DNA from: Aphidius gifuensis
Lineage: Eukaryota > Arthropoda > Insecta > Hymenoptera > Braconidae
Reading direction: 5' to 3'
DNA: 64,000 nt
Assembly (NCBI RefSeq): GCF_014905175.1
Contig: NC_057790.1
Span: 21,230,469 to 21,294,468, forward strand
Part shown: positions 46,501 to 57,448 of the stretch, one piece after another
Layout: the number at the start of each line of letters is the position of its first letter
Position numbering within the stretch: position 1 is the stretch's first letter
Program-made: the position numbers and the translations under genes
Notes under the pieces: generated by a model
What the model was told of the DNA's origin: nothing
The model's input: the letters and a program-made list of their open reading frames with translations, nothing else
Databases searched by the model: none

Positions 46501-49500
46501 GGACCATCCGGTACTGTATCATCCAGTAATAGTGGATCATCAAGTAACGCTGGATCAGTTACAAAAACAGGTCCATCTGGTACTGTTGTATCCAGTAACA
46601 GTGGATCATCAAGTAACGCTGGATCTGCTACAAAAACAGGACCAGCTGGTACTGTTTCATCCAGTAACAGTGGATCATCAAGTAACGCTGGATCAGTTAC
46701 AAAAACAGGTCCATCTGGTACTGTTGTATCCAGTAACAGTGGATCATCAAGTAACGCTGGATCTGCTACAAAAACAGGACCATCTGGTACCGTTTCATCC
46801 AGTAACAGTGGCTCATCAAGTAACGCTGGATCATCTACAAAAACAGGACCAGCTGGTACTGTTGTATCCAGTAACAGTGGATCATCAAGTAACGCTGGAT
46901 CATCTACAAAAACAGGACCAGCTGGTACTGTTGTATCCAGTAACAGTGGATCATCAAGTAACGCTGGATCAGTTACAAAAACAGGTCCATCTGGTACTGT
47001 TTCATCCAGTAACAGTGGATCATCAAGTAACGCTGGATCTGCTACAAAAACAGGACCATCTGGTACTGTTTCATCCAGTAACAGTGGATCATCAAGTAAC
47101 GCTGGATCATCTACAAAAACAGGACCAGCTGGTACTGTTGTATCCAGTAACAGTGGATCATCAAGTAACGCTGGATCTGCTACAAAAACAGGACCAGCTG
47201 GTACTGTTGTATCCAGTAACAGTGGATCATCAAGTAACGCTGGATCAGTTACAAAAACAGGTCCATCTGGTACTGTTTCATCCAGTAACAGTGGATCATC
47301 AAGTAACGCTGGATCCAAGCTGGTACTGTTGTATCCAGTAACAGTGGATCATCAAGTAACGCTGGATCAGTTACAAAAACAGGTCCATCTGGTACTGTTT
47401 CATCCAGTAACAGTGGATCATCAAGTAACGCTGGATCATCTACAAAAACAGGACCAGCTGGTACTGTTGTATCCAGTAACAGTGGATCATCAAGTAACGC
47501 TGGATCCATAACAAAAGCAGGACCATCCGGTACTGTATCATCCAGTAACAGTGGCTCATCAAGTAACGCTGGATCATCTACAAGAACAGGACCAGCTGGT
47601 ACTGTTGTATCCAGTAACAGTGGATCATCAAGTAACGCTGGATCTGCTACAAAAACAGGACCAGCTGGTACTGTTGTAGCCAGTAACAGTGGATCATCAA
47701 GTAACGCTGGATCAGTTACAAGAACAGGACCAGCTGGTACTGTTGTATCCAGTAACAGTGGATCATCAAGTAACGCTGGATCAGTTACAAAAACAGGTCC
47801 ATCTGGAACAGTTTCATCCAGTAACAGTGGATCATCAAGTAACGCTGGATCATCTACAAGAACAGGACCAGCCGGTACTGTTGTATCCAGTAACAGTGGA
47901 TCATCAAGTAACGCTGGATCAGTTACAAAAACAGGTCCATCTGGTACTGTTGTATCCAGTAACAGTGGATCATCAAGTAACGCTGGATCTGCTACAAAAA
48001 CAGGACCAGCTGGTACTGTTGTATCCAGTAACAGTGGATCATCAAGTAACGCTGGATCTGCTACAAAAACAGGACCAGCTGGTACTGTTGTAGCCAGTAA
48101 CAGTGGATCATCAAGTAACGCTGGATCAGTTACAAAAACAGGTCCATCTGGTACTGTTGTATCCAGTAACAGTGGATCATCAAGTAACGCTGGATCAGTT
48201 ACAAAAACAGGTCCATCTGGTACTGTTGTATCCAGTAACAGTGGATCATCAAGTAACGCTGGATCTGCTACAAAAACAGGTCCATCTGGTACTGTTTCAT
48301 CCAGTAACAGTGGATCATCAAGTAACGCTGGATCAGTTACAAAAACAGGTCCATCTGGTACTATCCGTAACAGATCATCAAGTAACGCTGGATCAGTTAC
48401 AACAGGTCCATCTGGTACTGTTTCATCCAGTAACAGTGGATCATCAAGTAACGCTGGATCAGTTACAAAAACAGGTCCATCTGGTACTGTTTCATCCAGT
48501 AACAGTGGATCATCAAGTAACGCTGGATCATCTACAAAAACAGGACCAGCTGGTACTGTTGTATCCAGTAACAGTGGATCATCAAGTAACGCTGGATCAG
48601 TTACAAAAACAGGTCCATCTGGTACTGTTTCATCCAGTAACAGTGGATCATCAAGTAACGCTGGATCAGTTACAAAAACAGGTCCATCTGGTACTGTTTC
48701 ATCCAGTAACAGTGGATCATCAAGTAACGCTGGATCATCTACAAAAACAGGACCAGCTGGTACTGTTGTATCCAGTAACAGTGGATCATCAAGTAACGCT
48801 GGATCAGTTACAAAAACAGGTCCATCTGGTACTGTTTCATCCAGTAACAGTGGATCATCAAGTAACGCTGGATCATCTACAAGAACAGGACCAGCCGGTA
48901 CTGTTTCATCCAGTAACAGTGGATCATCAAGTAACGCTGGATCAGTTACAAAAACAGGTCCATCTGGTACTGTTTCATCCAGTAACAGTGGCTCATCAAG
49001 TAACGCTGGATCATCTACAAAAACAGGACCAGCTGGTACTGTTGTATCCAGTAACAGTGGATCATCAAGTAACGCTGGATCAGTTACAAAAACAGGTCCA
49101 TCTGGTACTGTTTCATCCAGTAACAGTGGATCATCAAGTAACGCTGGATCAGTTACAAAAACAGGTCCATCTGGTACTGTTTCATCCAGTAACAGTGGAT
49201 CATCAAGTAACGCTGGATCAGTTACAAAAACAGGTCCATCTGGTACTGTTTCATCCAGTAACAGTGGATCATCAAGTAACGCTGGATCATCTACAAGAAC
49301 AGGACCAGCTGGTACTGTTGTATCCAGTAACAGTGGATCATCAAGTAACGCTGGATCAGTTACAAAAACAGGTCCATCTGGTACTGTTTCATCCAGTAAC
49401 AGTGGATCATCAAGTAACGCTGGATCATCTACAAAAACAGGACCATCTGGTACTGTATCATCCAGTAACAGTGGATCATCGCTGGATCATACATCACTGT

Positions 49501-50132
49501 TTCATCCAGTAACAGTGGATCATCAAGTAACGCTGGATCATCTACAAAACAGGACCATCTGGTACTGTTTATCCAGTAACAGTGGATCATCAAGTAACGC
49601 TGGATCAACAGGTCATCTGGTAACATCCAGTAACAGTGGATCATCAAGTAACGCTGGATCAGTTACAAAAACAGGACCATCCGGTACTGTATCATCCAGT
49701 AACAGTGGATCATCAAGTAACGCTGGATCATCTACAAGAACAGGACCAGCTGGTACTGTTGTATCCAGTAACAGTGGATCATCAAGTAACGCTGGATCAT
49801 CTACGAATTCCGGAACAACTTCTGGCAGCGTATTATCTAGCACTACTGCATCTCCTACAAAACCAACTAAAATTTCTGGCAGCGTATCATCTAGTACCAC
49901 TGCATCCCCCACAAAACCAACTAAAAATCCCGGCAACGTATCATCTAGTACTATTGCATCCCCTACAAAACCAACAAAAGCTGTCGTCAATCCTCACAAC
50001 AGAGGTCATTCAGGTCATGAGCATCATCACCACAGAGGTCTGCATTGGGGTCATAAACTTAGAGAACACATACGCCATGAACGAATCATTCCACATCACG
50101 AGATAAGAAAGCATTCTCAACGTGATTGTTAA
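43510..50132 (+). CDS. secreted Ser/Gly/Asn-rich tandem-repeat protein, silk- or glue-like (frame broken in this assembly)
   Basis: Exon 1 (43510-43564) encodes a signal peptide, MIRITKFLVFSIFAVYLIA; exon 2 starts at 43721 in phase. A non-repeat N-terminus (NNGWGDDNYDIPISS) leads to Gly/Ser-rich blocks with two runs of eight Ala between Ser clusters, then about 80 copies of a 23-residue unit that begins SNSGSSSNAGS, continues with a TKTGP core and ends GTV plus two small residues. Three SPTKPTK repeats and a His-rich basic tail (GHEHHHHRGLHWGHKLREH) finish with Cys at 50132. The ORF is open from 43723 to 47315, then needs three frame changes (47316, about 49490 and 49550-49570) to reach the C-terminus, so the assembled repeat is imperfect. 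GC content is far above all neighbours. Composition, polyalanine blocks and repeats resemble silk fibroins or glue/mucin proteins; braconid cocoon silk is known to be rich in Ser and Asn. No specific homologue is recognised. Confidence 0.75.
44110..49806 (+). repeat. 69-bp coding tandem repeat array, about 80 units
   Basis: The core unit AGTAACAGTGGATCATCAAG is repeated every 69 bp with very low divergence. Variation is concentrated at a few positions: GTT/GCT/TCT before ACA, AAA or AGA, CCATCT or CCAGCT, and GTTGTA, GTTTCA or GTTGTAGCC before the next unit. All three frames of the unit and the antisense frame are largely stop-free, which creates long spurious ORFs. Deviating units occur at 47310-47325, 48361-48410 and 49470-49620. 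Confidence 0.95.
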
Positions 50133-50640
50133 GACAACTTAGACATTATTTTATTTTGTCTTCTACAACAGATGTTCAATCTAAGTCATCCTATTTTTAA
50201 TGCTACTAATTTATGTAAATATATTGAATCATACTTTTTTTTTTTTTTTTTATCTTCCTATATTTTTGCAGTCCTAACAGTGATTATTTTCGTACTGAAT
50301 CATATTATTATAATTTAGTTTTATCTTAAGTTTTCCTGTAAACGTATAAAAGCATTTCACAATAAATAAATTTTAAATCCTATAAAAATGTTTTATTGAA
50401 AATTAATAGAAATAAAAAAAAAATACAAATTTCGACTAAAGTTATATTTAAATTTTAGAACTTTGTTCTGTACGAATTTTCACGATGGCGCTACAGTCTA
50501 GTCGAGACTAGAGTAGCAACTCTCTAGCTTTATTTTGTTCTATGTACATACATATGCATATGTATTTATATACATACACAACGTCACACATTGCACATTG
50601 ACATTGCACACATTGTAATTCGTGACATCGAACAGTCGAG
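50133..50640 (+). other. 3' flank of the silk-like gene and start region of GHITM
   Basis: The silk-like gene's 3' UTR likely ends soon after the AATAAATAAA cluster at 50362-50371. The GHITM promoter follows: TTTTCACGATGGCGCTACAG at 50477-50496, then the small palindrome CTAGTCGAGACTAG at 50498-50511 and a GC-richer stretch to 50690. No TATA box is clear. Confidence 0.5.
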
Positions 50641-50690
50641 AGCGGTCGAGATCAAACATTTGGAGAAAAACAAAAGAAATTGCATCATGT
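50641..50690 (+). other. GHITM: untranslated first exon of GHITM
   Basis: The stretch ends CATCAT followed by the donor GTGAGT at 50690-50695. A matching acceptor (TTTTCAG) at 50855-50861 lies 40 bases before the start codon, so a short intron probably interrupts the leader. The 5' limit of the exon is not visible. Confidence 0.45.
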
Positions 50691-50901
50691 GAGTTATTTA
50701 GCTTATTTTATTAAATTTATCCTCTAATTAAAAATTGAATTTTCTCTACAAATTTAATTTTTATCTTATTTTACAATATAACCAATCTATTGCAATATAC
50801 AATTTTTTTCTACCATAAAATAACAACTTGATTTTATATAAAATTATTTCTCGAATTTTCAGAATATTGATTAAAACTTTATTTAAAAAAACAACATAAA
50901 A

Positions 50902-52363
50902 ATGATGCTAGCAAGAGTTTGTCGAGCAACAATTTCGTCTCAAGTAACATCCTTGTTGAAGGCACCAGTTGTACCAAGGATTAATAAATTTCAACCTAAA
51001 CGTCTTTATTCCAGTAATGGAGGTTCAACTTATGCACGTTCAGCAAGAGCGGCAAGAGCTGAAGCTGAGAGTTTATCTAGACCTGCAGGTGAAACAGGTA
51101 ATTTATTATTCTAGAACATTCATTAATTAAGTATTACTCATTGTGCATTGTCAAATATTGCAATGAATATAATAACAATGTTGCTAAATTTTTGCAACAA
51201 ATTGCATCATCTTTTTAACCAAAAAAAATATATATTATTTATTTAAATTAATTTTAATTTTCATAAAACAATAGTATTTACATTTACTAAATAATTTTTT
51301 TTTTCTTTAGCTTTTAATGTAGGCAAAGGCTTTGCTGCTGGTGGTGCTGCAATTGGTCTTGGAGCTTTGTGTTATTATGGAGCTGGTTTGTCATCAGCCA
51401 CTGGTGCCATAGATCATGCTGCGTATGTATTTTTAAAAAATTAACATTCACATATTAATTATTTTAACTTGAAATTAAAATATTAATTTTTTGTTTTCAA
51501 TATATTTGTAAGGTTATTTAATGAAAAAAAAAAATTAATTTACAGATTTTGGCCTGAATATGTTAAGGAACGAATTCAAACAACCTACATGTATTTTGGT
51601 GGTTCAATAGTAATCAGTACAGCATCAGCAGTTGCATGCTTGCGTTCACAAGCATTAATGAGATTCCTTAGTAGTGGTGGTCTTGTTGCTTTTGGTATTT
51701 CAGTGGCAGCAATGATTGGAACAAGTGTACTTGTAATGAGTTTACCATACAAAGAAGGTTTTGGAGCTAAACAAATGGCTTGGATGTTACATGCTGGCAC
51801 TGTTGGTGCTTTTCTTGCTCCAATATCATTTTTCGGTGGACCATTAATTTTAAGAGCAGCATGTTATACAGCTGGTATTGTTGGTGGTTTATCTGCAGTT
51901 GCTGCATGTGCACCAAGTGATAAATTTTTAAATATTGGTGGACCACTTGGAATCGGTTTGGGTGTTGTGTTTGCAAGTTGTGTTGGTAGTATGTTTTTAC
52001 CACCAACAACAGTACTTGGATCTGGTTTACATTCAATAGCTTTATATGGTGGTCTTGTTTTATTTTCAATGTTTTTACTTTATAATACACAACGTGTTAT
52101 TCGGGATGCTGAAACTCATCCAGTTGCATATCGTAAATATCAAGGAAATGCAGTCAGGGCTTTTGATCCAATTAATCAGTAAGTTTTTTATTTATTTATA
52201 TAAATATAAGATGAAATTATAATTTATTAATATATTTTTTTATTCCTTTTTTTTTTTTTGTTTATTTTTATCTAGTGGTGTAGCAATTTATATGGATACT
52301 GTCAACATCTTCATCAGAATTGTACAAATTCTTGCTATGAGTCAAAATGGAAAACGAAAATAA
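50902..52363 (+). CDS. GHITM: growth hormone-inducible transmembrane protein (GHITM/TMBIM5), mitochondrial
   Basis: Exons 50902-51097, 51311-51422, 51546-52178 and 52276-52363 join in phase to 342 residues, against about 345 in vertebrates. The N-terminus is Arg/Ser-rich without acids, as in mitochondrial presequences (MMLARVCRATISSQ, RLYSSNGGSTYARSARAARA). Then follow a Gly-rich first membrane segment (AAGGAAIGLGALCYYGAG) and six to seven further hydrophobic helices of the Bax inhibitor-1/TMBIM fold. The C-terminal family signature ETHPVAYRKYQ precedes DPIN and YMDTVNIFIRIVQIL. TMBIM5 is an inner-membrane protein needed for cristae organisation and proton-calcium exchange. Two adjacent ATGs occur; I use the first. 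Confidence 0.95.
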
Positions 52364-52750
52364 ATAATTTTATCTAACTTTGTATTAATTTTTTTTCTAT
52401 ATTCAACACATTCAAAATTAATTAAAAATTTTTTGTTTTATTATGTAGAAATGAAAATAAATAACAAGTAAATTCATCTTAACTATAAAACTAAATTTTA
52501 GTTGTAAATAAAAACAACATGATTAAAAATAAAAATGTAAACGATATTATTTATGAATAAATTAAAATAAATTATTTATAATAATAAGTCTATTAACAAT
52601 CTATTGTTCTGTTATGTCTTTTGGCCTTAGGAAATTATTGGAATTGTTGAATTTAAAAGAAAAACAATTCAAAATTAATACAGCATCAAGTACAATTAAC
52701 CTTGTGGTACTTGATGCAATTATTATTACGTTTTTATTTTTATTAAATAT
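52364..52750. other. shared 3' flank of GHITM and TBC1D25
   Basis: A 387-bp convergent gap with AATAAA-like hexamers on the plus strand (52454-52460, 52506-52511) and TTTATT on the other. An imperfect inverted repeat around GTACTTGATGCTG/CAGCATCAAGTAC (near 52680-52720) could fold. Nothing coding is seen. Confidence 0.4.
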
Positions 52751-55625
52751 TTAAACACTGATATAATCAGGTCTTCCAGGTGCTGAATATCTTCTAAGAT
52801 ATCCAGCAAATAATTGTCTAGCTTGATTTAAAACACGTGTTACATTGTGACGACGTACCATTTTATCAAAATGCATTGCCATTTCATTGTAATCCATTTG
52901 ATTACGCATTATAAAATCACGATGTTGAATTAATAATGTTATACATAGAATCATAAGAAATGGATTACCACCACCAAATTCAGATGGTGGTGGTAGTGTA
53001 CCATCATTACTTGTTGTTGTTGTTGTTAATTGTTCATCACTTGTACCAGCTGTAATTAATGCTGTTAATTCAGTTGCTTCTTCACCTTGTTCTTGAGTTG
53101 TTGGTACAATTGTCTCGGCAATTGTTTGACTCTGTCGCCAGCTATCTCCATCACTTTCAGATGCTGATAATGATCTGTGAAAAAAATAAATTAAATATAG
53201 CAATAGAAATTATTTAAAAGCTTGCTATTTTTTTACCTAATTGCTTGCTTTAGTAGTCTTATTGGAGTTACTGATTTAATACCATTTTCATCTTCCATTA
53301 TTTCACCATCATATTCAAGTTCAGCTTGTTCATCAGGTGTTGTTGTACGAGATGAATTTTTTCTCAACTCCATAGCATGTAATGGATTTTCCCAAACAAA
53401 TACATCAGCTGCTGGACTAAATTTTTCAACTTGACCATTAATTATTTCACTCTCATTATTAATTGGTATATCTAAATTAATATTATTTTTTTTAATAAAA
53501 TTATCACTGTCTTCATCAAATTTTGTTTCATCTGGATCTTGTGATTGTCCAAATACTTGTCTATCAAGTAATTCAAGCTCAAGTCTTAATTCACGTGTCA
53601 TTGATGTTGTCATTGGAAAAAAATCAGTTTGATCATCTGGTGAACCAGCATCATCATCACCACGTATAACACGTATAACACCACTTTCACTTGATACACG
53701 TCGTAATTCACGTTCATCACTTGGTCCAACTTTACTACGATTTAAACTTGTAAAATTTAAAAATTCATTTAAATTTTTAACAACACGTGCACATTTTTTT
53801 TCACTCTCAGTTTGTTGTTGTTCATTTATTTTAATATCATTACTGCTAATATTATCACAATTATTATTTAAATTTGTTTTTATTGTTTCATCAATTGTAT
53901 GATTTTTTTTTGAGCTTATATCTTCATCAACAGTTAAATAATTTGAGCTATTTTCAATGCTACTTGGTTCTTCATGATTAATTATATCATCACAATGTAA
54001 ATTTTTTTTTTTTCCACTTGCAATACTTGCTGATGAACTTAAACGTCTTATTGCACATACTTTGGTATATGCATTTTCTCTAATATGTTTAACATTTGGA
54101 CTTGGTGGTGGTGATGGTGGTGGAAATGGTATTTCAGCTAATGATAATTCACCATTTGGTGGTGATGCTGGTAATGCTGCCCATAATACTTCTAACATTC
54201 TTAATGCATCATCAAGTGCAAATTCACGTTTCATTTCTAGCAATAACCAACGATAACAAAATAATAAATCATCAGCTTGATGTGATTTTAAATAATAATA
54301 AAAATCAGGATCATAATATTGTAAACCTTCAGCAAGATGTGTAAATTTTTTAGTCATTGATATACCATCAAGCATAAAATTATCTTTTAAACGACACATT
54401 AATGCACACAAACAAATATATGCTTGTGCTTCATCTCTCATTGTAACAAGTAATGGTGATGCTAAATCACTCATACCTTGACAATAACTAACACTTGGAT
54501 GATTTAATGCATATGTTGTTAATATATTAAATAAACTTGCTGTATTTTGATTATCATCAGAACCACCATAAAATTTATGATGTCTATCTGTTCTAAGTAC
54601 ATCTTTTCTTACCATACTTGTAACATAACTTAAATCACCAATATTTTTACCTTTTTGTATTAAATTACGCCATCTTTCTCTTAATGTTTGATATTCATGA
54701 GCTTTTTTTTTCATATAATCCATTCTTTCTTTACCTGACATACCATCAGGATATACATTTAATATATGTTTCCATACAACTTTACGTAAACTTGGTTCAA
54801 TACCACCAAAATAAATAACAGCACGTAATTCTTTTGAATGTATAACTTGTCCAATTGGATCTAAAAAACGACGAAATTCAGCATCAGTTAATGGTGGTCT
54901 TGGTGGTTGTATATTTTGTTGATTTGTTTCATCACTTAAATTTCCAAGTGCACGTTGTACTAAATTTAATGTTTTTTCCATTTTATTCATTATTAAACCA
55001 GGAAGTTTTTGAGTTTTATAATTATATGGAAATAATGAATCTTGTTGTCTTGTTGTTATATCTTGACTATTATTTTGTTCCCAATCACAATCACAATCAC
55101 CAGATTCACCAAATGGTTTTAAATTTACTTGAAGATATAAATATGGTTCTGAAGCACTATATAAAACAAATAAACAAATCCATTTATTTATTATAAAAAT
55201 TATTTGCTAAATATAATTCAAGTTTACCTGATAAATGCTGCATCCAAATCCCAATCAGAAAGTAAAAATAAATATGTTTCTGTTCCATAATCATCAATTG
55301 CTCTGTATGATATTGTAAAATCACTGAAATTTTTTCAAGTTACTATTAAAACAGGTACATTCAAAGTATTAATATTATTATTAATTACTATTTTTTAAAA
55401 TTAAATTACCCTTTAATGTCAAATGCTTTTATCAGTATACTTTGTAATACTTCAATTGATGTTATTTGTGGATCAACACTGAATTTTCTATACTCTGGTT
55501 GATGTCTTGTTTCACACTTCTAACAAAAAATTTTATAATTAATTTTATTATTCATAAAATTTAATTATTTTTTTTATTATTACCTTAACTTTTACACGTA
55601 CAGCTTCTCTTGGTGATCCAAACAT
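52751..55625 (-). CDS. TBC1D25: TBC1 domain family member 25 (TBC1D25/OATL1-like Rab GAP)
   Basis: Exons 55584-55625, 55410-55519, 55228-55323, 53237-55156 and 52751-53174 join in phase to 863 residues. The first ~110 residues (REAVRVKVKKCE, EVLQSILIKAFDI, TETYLFLLSDWDLDAAF) look like the N-terminal PB1-like fold of TBC1D25. The TBC domain begins at FGGIEPSLRKVVWKHIL, with the catalytic Arg context, and continues through SYCQGMSDLASPLLV (glutamine finger) to the YRWLLLEMKREF block. A long acidic Ser-rich insert follows. The C-terminus NPFLMILCITLLIQHRDFIM matches the family's conserved end. TBC1D25 acts on Rab33B in autophagosome maturation and binds ATG8 proteins. It is longer than the vertebrate form (about 690) because of the insert. 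Confidence 0.93.
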
Positions 55626-57448
55626 TTTGAATAATCTTTTTTATTTTCTTTAGATTAATTTTTTAACAACACTATTATCATATAAAATAATAATAGTTTT
55701 TATTGAATAATAATAAAATACAATAGTTGCAAAATTTTGTTATAATCTTGATCATTTTTGGTAGTTAATTAGCTGGCAAATTTTTTCATTCATCTCAATC
55801 TGAAATATAGTTAAACAATGGTGAATTAAAATAGCTATTGAATAATAAAATGAATGAATGAATTGGCAGGATTAAATCAATATCAACAAAAAGGTGTGTG
55901 ATAAAGAAAAAAAAAAAATGATAATAATTAGAGTAAGGTTACTTACAATTCATATATATTTCAATTTGAAATATTATTTTTATTAAAGTTTATACTTGGT
56001 TGATTGTTAAATCTATTATTTACGTTTGATTACTTTTAATAAATTTTTATTTATCTTATTTTTTGGAGTGCAATTGATATCACAGCTGCGCGAGTACATG
56101 TATCTTTACCATATGTTTTTTCTTTTTTTTTGTAAATAAAGAAAAAAAAAAATTTATTTTTTGTTGTGTGTGTGTGTGATAACGAATAGTTCGACAGTCG
56201 TAAAAAGATGGCGTACTTTAATTCATTAAAATTTGAAAAGACAATAAAATTATTCAACTGGAAAAGAAATTGTTGTAATTATTATTATTTTTTATAAAAA
56301 TAATAACAATTATAACTGATTTCTCAATTTGTAATTATAAAAACTATGCAAATAATAATTTGACATTTAAAATGATTTGATAATTATATTTTAATTGGAT
56401 AAAAATATAATAAATTACACCGTAAATTTAAAAAACATAAAATTTAATTTTTTCCAACATTTTTCAACAACTTTTACATCGTAGAAATTTTTATTTAGCG
56501 CTATAATTAATTTAAATACTTCCCGCGAGTATTGCCAGTACAGTCGCGCCTCTTATTGTTAAAAATAAGAGCTATTTTTCTATAAAAAAAAAAAATACCG
56601 ACAGTGTGTCTGGCCTGGTCTAGAGGTGAGCATGAGCAAAAACTTTAATTGTGCAAAATTGTGACTTTGTGAGCAACAATCAACAAAGTGCGGTGTCTTA
56701 ATTGTCACGGATTATGAACTTTATTTAGAACGTAAGTATTATTAATTATTATCTAAAATAAATAATATAATTTATGAACTTTATTTATTTATATAATCTA
56801 TGAATTTAGTAATATAAATAATTTTTTAAACAAAATTTTTGCAGTAAATGCGCATTGAATAAAAAAAAAAAAAATGATAGGAACCATGTGGATTTGACCA
56901 TAGCGACCTTCCTCGGCATGTTTTTGTACGAAAATTTATTTGATTATTATTTCGTCGTCGAAATCAAATTCTTTTTTGGGAATTTGGACCGCAGTTTATT
57001 CAATGTCCTCGTGTCAAGCTCATGTAAAATTACTCCAATATATTAATTTTTTTTATTAACTTTAAAAAAACGCGATAATTATTTTAAAAATATTCATAAA
57101 ATTGATAAAATTTTATTATTGAATGATTAATTTAATTTTTATCTTAATTTTTATGTGTCACAGCGATTATTTAGAATTTAAAGCTTAAAAAAAAAACATA
57201 ACACTGGATTTATGTTATATATATTTTTATATTATCTTATTCCGGTTTTTTTAAATATCATTTTTATTTTTTTTTTGTTCCCATCATTCTTTGTGTATTT
57301 TTATTTCTTTATTTGCATTTCTTTATTTCATTTTTTTTTGCTTATTTTACAAACACGTTTTTCTTATATGTATATATTTTTTTTTGTCTGGTTCTTTAAT
57401 ATTTGTCATAAAATGATTTCAGAATAAAAAATAAAACAAATCACAAGA
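55626..57448. promoter_or_regulatory. divergent promoter region between TBC1D25 and the nucleoside transporter
   Basis: This 1.8-kb gap contains a GC-richer stretch at 56520-56735 ending AGAAC followed by GTAAGT at 56731, which looks like a noncoding first exon of the transporter; a matching acceptor ATTTCAG lies at 57415-57421, just before the coding exon. On the other side AAGATGGCG at 56205-56213 and a (TG)n run near 56165 mark the likely TBC1D25 promoter. Short frames here are low-complexity. Confidence 0.45.

Noticed and set aside
44112..47318. 1068-codon antisense ORF (DPALLDDPLLLD repeats) across the array
   Set aside because: It exists because the 69-bp unit has no stop in that frame. 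It has no signal peptide, unique termini or splice context, while the sense frame has all of these.
47689..49512. Plus-strand ORFs reading VDHQVTLDQ repeats
   Set aside because: They are the +1 frame of the same repeat, exposed where the sense frame is broken; the unique N- and C-termini belong to the Ser/Gly/Asn frame.
44110..49806. CRISPR-like array
   Set aside because: There are no unique spacers; this is a coding tandem repeat in a eukaryotic gene.
56855..57046. 63-codon ORF in the leader region of the nucleoside transporter
   Set aside because: It lies in the probable leader intron between the donor at 56731 and the acceptor at 57421, and has no recognisable domain.
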